Below the pieces are notes generated by a model that saw only the letters and a list, made by a program, of their open reading frames with translations, was not told where the DNA came from and did not search any database. Positions 61,173-64,000 of a stretch of 64,000 nucleotides of DNA are shown piece by piece (the stretch's first letter is position 1; each line of letters starts with the position of its first letter). Source of the stretch: an uncultured Acidilobus sp. JCHS (GTDB lineage Archaea > Thermoproteota > Thermoprotei_A > Sulfolobales > Acidilobaceae). The DNA is taken from positions 209,793 through 273,792 of the forward strand of contig AYMD01000002.1 of NCBI GenBank assembly GCA_000495735.1. The letters run 5' to 3'. The position numbers and the translations under genes are program-made.

Positions 61173-61298
61173 GTGCGCTATTAACGCGTCAGTCCCCAGG
61201 GGCCGCTCCCAAGGCCCTCTTTACTAGGGGTAATACCTAAAATCCTGAACCCCGCCCAGGGCGATGGGCCTTCACGTGATTAATGAGGACATGACTGG

Positions 61299-61994
61299 GT
61301 GACGGGGTTGGGAAGGCTTGTTGACAGGGCCTTGGAGTGTGGCGGGCTCCTCCAGGTAGCCCTCGACTTCACGACGCTGGAGGAGGCGCTCAGGGTAGCT
61401 TCACTGCTTCCCGCTAGCAGGTCCCTGATCATGGAGGCCGGCACGCCCCTCATCAAGTCCGAGGGCCTGAAGAGCGTGAGGCTGCTGAGGGCGCTGCCTG
61501 GGCATCACCTAGTCATGGCTGACACGAAGACTATGGACGTTGGCGGGCTTGAGGCCCAGATGGCCTTCAGGGCCGGAGCTGACGCCATGAGCGTGCTCCT
61601 CGCCGCAAGCGAGGAAACCGTCAAGGAGGCGGCCAGGGCCGCTGAGGACGTTGGGGCTGACGTGTACGCTGACTCCATGGGCTTCCAGGACCTGGCCTCT
61701 TGGGTTGATAAGGCTAGGCGAAGCGGGGCTGATGTCTTCCTGATACACATAGGGATAGACGTTCAGAGGGCGCTCGGGATAACGGCGGCTCAGGCGCTTG
61801 ACCTAGTAAGGAAGGCCAAGGAGCTGTTCAGGGGACCCGTTGCCGTGGCAGGCGGCATAAAGCCTGAGGACGTTAGGCTTGTAGCCGGCGCTGGCGCCGA
61901 CATAGTTATCATAGGCTCTGCCATAACCAAGTCGCAGGACCCCAGGTCGTCAACTTTAAGGGCCCTCGAGGGACTGGGGAGCAGGTGCCAGTGA
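61299..61994 (+). CDS. hps: 3-Hexulose-6-phosphate synthase
   Basis: 231 residues, GTG start. OMP-decarboxylase-superfamily barrel with LQVALDFTTLEEAL, IMEAGTPLIKSEGL (substrate Glu and Lys), VMADTKTMDVGG (DxKTxD metal/substrate motif), VYADSMG, IHIGIDVQ, and VAVAGGIKPEDV. Archaea run the ribulose monophosphate pathway backwards to make pentoses with formaldehyde release. No hexulose-phosphate isomerase domain is fused or adjacent. Ends TGATG with the next gene. Confidence 0.92.
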   Translation: MTGLGRLVDRALECGGLLQVALDFTTLEEALRVASLLPASRSLIMEAGTPLIKSEGLKSVRLLRALPGHHLVMADTKTMDVGGLEAQMAFRAGADAMSVLLAASEETVKEAARAAEDVGADVYADSMGFQDLASWVDKARRSGADVFLIHIGIDVQRALGITAAQALDLVRKAKELFRGPVAVAGGIKPEDVRLVAGAGADIVIIGSAITKSQDPRSSTLRALEGLGSRCQ

Positions 61995-62290
61995 TGGACG
62001 AGGTCGCCAAGAGGTTCAGGCTCGCAGTAAAGAAGTACAACATGTACAGGGCCCCTGAGGCGGTGGCCCGAATAGCTACTAGGAAGGGGAACACGTTCTA
62101 CGTGGTCTTCGACGGCACCTATTGCGAGACCTGCGGCCTTTACGACTGGATAGACGACCTTAAGTACGTCCTCGAGGAGACAGGCCTGAGGGCTGAGATA
62201 GTTAAGCTTCACGAGCCCGAGGGGCCAACAGGGTCCAGGAGAATTGCGGCGTTCAGAGTAGTCGAGGGTGAAAGCCAACATAAATATTAA
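61994..62290 (+). CDS. Small conserved-looking protein of unknown function
   Basis: 98 residues from ATG 61994, overlapping the hps stop; GTG 61985 is an alternative. MDEVAKRFRLAVKKYNMYRA then a strand-rich region NTFYVVFDGTYCETCGLYDW with a CxxC pair, possibly metal-binding or redox. Translational coupling suggests a link with hexulose-phosphate synthase. No family recognised. Confidence 0.6.
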   Translation: MDEVAKRFRLAVKKYNMYRAPEAVARIATRKGNTFYVVFDGTYCETCGLYDWIDDLKYVLEETGLRAEIVKLHEPEGPTGSRRIAAFRVVEGESQHKY

Positions 62291-62331
62291 ATCCTCCTTA
62301 AGCAAAAATCCGTTGGTGTAAGTGGCCAACA

Positions 62332-62802
62332 TTGTACACGACATACACTAGAAAGGGTGGGCTCCTTAAGGGAGCACTCTTAGCTATAGGCATAGCTGTT
62401 GCCGTTCTAGTTATCACGATCTTCATGGTTAAGCCCTTTAACACCTTAGGCGTCAAGCGTGCGCAGCAAAGCGTGACCAACGTCACTGTGAGCCTGAACC
62501 CCATGGCCTCCTACATCGCTAACTTCACAGTACCTCCCAACTACACGGCGCCAAAGCTTGTAGTGCAGCTCACGTCGTCAGGACCCGTAGCACTATACGT
62601 TCTAAGTACCTCAGACCTTGGGATGCTTGAAAAGACTGGAGGCGCCCCGACCCTCCTCTACTACCCCAACGCGACCAACGTGAAGGCCTCCGCCAGCCTG
62701 CCTGGCCCTGGCGAGTACTCAATAGTTATAATAAACAGGGCGCCCCTGGCCAGCGTCAACGTTAGGCTTGAGGCCAACATAACCGAGACCACGTCTAGCT
62801 AG
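62332..62802 (+). CDS. Signal-anchored small exported protein
   Basis: 156 residues, TTG start. One membrane span (residues 13-33) and a beta-rich external domain with six or so sequons (NVT, NFT, NYT, NAT, NIT). Similar in layout to bitopic pilin-like or surface-complex proteins, but no type III signal peptide is obvious. Function unknown. Tail overlaps the MBL-fold gene by 8 bases. Confidence 0.6.
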   Translation: MYTTYTRKGGLLKGALLAIGIAVAVLVITIFMVKPFNTLGVKRAQQSVTNVTVSLNPMASYIANFTVPPNYTAPKLVVQLTSSGPVALYVLSTSDLGMLEKTGGAPTLLYYPNATNVKASASLPGPGEYSIVIINRAPLASVNVRLEANITETTSS

Positions 62803-63682
62803 GCTTGAGCCTCCACCTGAGCGTGCCCTCTGACAGGTCAGGCTCGAGAACCCCCTCGTCGCGGAGACACCTTATCAGGCCCTTTATCGATGCTCCTATC
62901 AACATAGAGTTCTCAGGGGTACACGAGGCCTTGAGGCCCTGGCAGACCGCCCTCAGGACTTCATCAACGCTTAAGGGGCTCCTCAGTAACCCCCTCACGC
63001 CATCAATGAACTCCTGGACCCTTCGCTCATTGATATCGATTAGAGGGCCCGCCTCGCCACCTTTAACTATCGGGCCGTGGCCCGGCACCACGTACTCGTA
63101 CTTGCCCAGGAGCGACCCCAGCTTCTTGAGGGTCTCGAGCGCCTTACAGGGCATCTTATGATATGGGACGCCGAACTTCTCCAGCACCTTATCACCGAAG
63201 AGGGCGTCGCCCACGTAAAGCACGCCGTCAGGCGTCGCGAAGCCCAGGTGGCCCTCCGTGTGGCCGGGCAGCCAGTGTACCTCAATTGGGCCGTAACGGT
63301 CAGTCCCTTCAGGCAAGGCCTGCGTGACCCTCGCGGGCACCGCCCTGTAGGGCAAGAGAGGGTCCACGGGGTTGAGGGGGTAGTCGAAGGTCATCAGGAC
63401 CCTCAGCTCAGGCCTCTCGATCATGGGGGCGTCTAGGGAGCTGGCGACCACCTCAGCTGGGCTGAGGGCCGCCACTGCCTCCACGTGGTCACTGTGGTAG
63501 TGGGTCAGCAGGACTACGGCCTGGGACGCCCCAAGCTCCTTAAGGTCCTTCGTCAGCCTCCTGGACCTGTCCTCCCCTTGGCCAGGGTCAATTACGTAGA
63601 CGGTGCCCTCCTGTATGAACAGAAGCGTAGCGGGTGACCCTCTCTCTACATATGTGTTACCCAAGAGCCTGTTAGTCGCCAA
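62795..63682 (-). CDS. Metallo-beta-lactamase-fold hydrolase
   Basis: 295 residues. VVLLTHYHSDHVEAVAAL supplies HxHxDH; the His of LPGHTEGHLGF and the Asp of LYVGDALFGD and the His of VVPGHGPIV complete the dinuclear site. A C-terminal winged-helix-like region (LSVDEVLRAVCQGLKASCTP) resembles the LACTB2-like class. The substrate could be a thioester or RNA; not decidable. Confidence 0.85.
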   Translation of the reverse strand: MATNRLLGNTYVERGSPATLLFIQEGTVYVIDPGQGEDRSRRLTKDLKELGASQAVVLLTHYHSDHVEAVAALSPAEVVASSLDAPMIERPELRVLMTFDYPLNPVDPLLPYRAVPARVTQALPEGTDRYGPIEVHWLPGHTEGHLGFATPDGVLYVGDALFGDKVLEKFGVPYHKMPCKALETLKKLGSLLGKYEYVVPGHGPIVKGGEAGPLIDINERRVQEFIDGVRGLLRSPLSVDEVLRAVCQGLKASCTPENSMLIGASIKGLIRCLRDEGVLEPDLSEGTLRWRLKPS

Positions 63683-63753
63683 CCCCTAGGCCCTGTGCTT
63701 GAGAAATCAGAACCCCACAACTTAAAAACGCTTTTACGATTAAAGGGCCCTAA

Positions 63754-64000
63754 TCAGAAGCCCTCCTCCTCTCCTCCTTCCTCGCCCTCGCCAGAGGGCC
63801 TGTACCTCCTGCCCCCGCCGGGCCTCCTGCCGTAGGACCTCCTGAAGCCTCCCCTTCCCTGTCCTGGGGCCGTCTCGGCCTTGGGGGTGGTCTCAGGTAT
63901 GTCCTCAGGCTTGGGGACCTCTGAGTCCTCTATCTTCTCAATAGATCCGCGGCTTCCAATGTTGAGCTGCACCTGGCCCCTGTAGACCGTTGTCCATGCG
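63754..64000 (-). CDS. ssb: Single-stranded DNA-binding protein, C-terminal part
   Basis: Partial; the gene continues past the window end. The visible part starts in the last OB-fold strands (AWTTVYRGQVQLNIGSRGSI), which match Sulfolobus SSB (AWTTAFKGQVQLNAGSK). A linker of Pro/Glu, a Gly/Arg-rich segment (RGGFRRSYGRRPGGGRR) and an acidic tail ending GEEEGF follow. The acidic tail is the likely protein-interaction site. Confidence 0.85.
   Translation of the reverse strand, partial: AWTTVYRGQVQLNIGSRGSIEKIEDSEVPKPEDIPETTPKAETAPGQGRGGFRRSYGRRPGGGRRYRPSGEGEEGGEEEGF

Overview
This window is a gene-dense, GC-rich stretch of a crenarchaeal chromosome. The lineage call rests on these genes: Cdv/ESCRT division genes, RNA polymerase subunit Rpo8/RpoG, Gins23 next to MCM, Hel308, the Mre11-Rad50-NurA-HerA cluster, a Sulfolobus-type SSB tail, an Agl3-like sulfoquinovose synthase and a Thr1-less proteasome beta subunit. 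Frequent GTG and TTG starts, TATA-like boxes and high GC suggest a thermophilic, possibly acidophilic, Acidilobales/Desulfurococcales-like organism. That placement is inference; no 16S rRNA is present.

Layout. 1-2.1 kb: a frameshifted sugar nucleotidyltransferase relic, an Agl3-like epimerase and tRNA-Val. 2.1-6.2 kb: an MFS exporter, then MEMO, a degenerate GHMP-like protein and isopentenyl phosphate kinase. 6.2-9.4 kb: a repeat relic, an enolase-superfamily dehydratase and an odd acyl-CoA ligase. 9.4-16.9 kb: a replication block (RfcL, RfcS, Gins23, MCM, Hel308). 16.9-22.5 kb: a saccharopine-dehydrogenase-like reductase, a cation/proton antiporter and a stomatin/NfeD membrane-protease module. 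22.6-24.2 kb: Rpo8, a PUA protein, SmAP and L37e. 24.5-30.6 kb: peptidases, a tRNA thiolase, tRNA-Arg, tRNA-His and RtcB. 30.6-32.8 kb: ribosomal proteins L3-L4-L23, cut off from the rest of the S10 cluster. 32.8-38.8 kb: Mrp ATPase, peroxiredoxin, M20 peptidase, a frameshifted HAD phosphatase, a macrodomain protein, initiator tRNA-Met and an MDR dehydrogenase. 38.8-43.8 kb: de novo pyrimidine genes pyrF-E and pyrB-I-C-D. 43.9-49.6 kb: RidA, SecE-Spt5-RibL, AMMECR1, endonuclease V and proteasome beta. 49.7-53.5 kb: a heavily sequon-bearing surface protein, then CdvB-CdvC. 53.5-61.2 kb: mre11-rad50-nurA-herA plus a methyltransferase. 61.3-64 kb: hexulose-phosphate synthase, small proteins, an MBL-fold hydrolase and the end of ssb.

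Mobile DNA is present only as debris. A roughly 200-bp repeat occurs three times (6245-6457, 27459-27658, 46780-46989). Each copy carries the same short reading frame resembling the C-terminus of an IS200/IS605 TnpB, with a TATA-like box kept upstream. Copies of an IS605-like terminal hairpin lie at 46719-46748, 35861-35884, 24267-24287 and, degenerate, 6479-6502. No intact transposase is visible.

Points worth a second look: the TnpB-tail/omega-RNA-like repeats; a methyltransferase gene fused by overlap to the herA operon; cdvBC without cdvA; Mre11 and Hel308 reading frames that appear to need a CTG start; an acyl-CoA ligase without its catalytic lysines; and about nine convergent gene pairs whose stop codons overlap.
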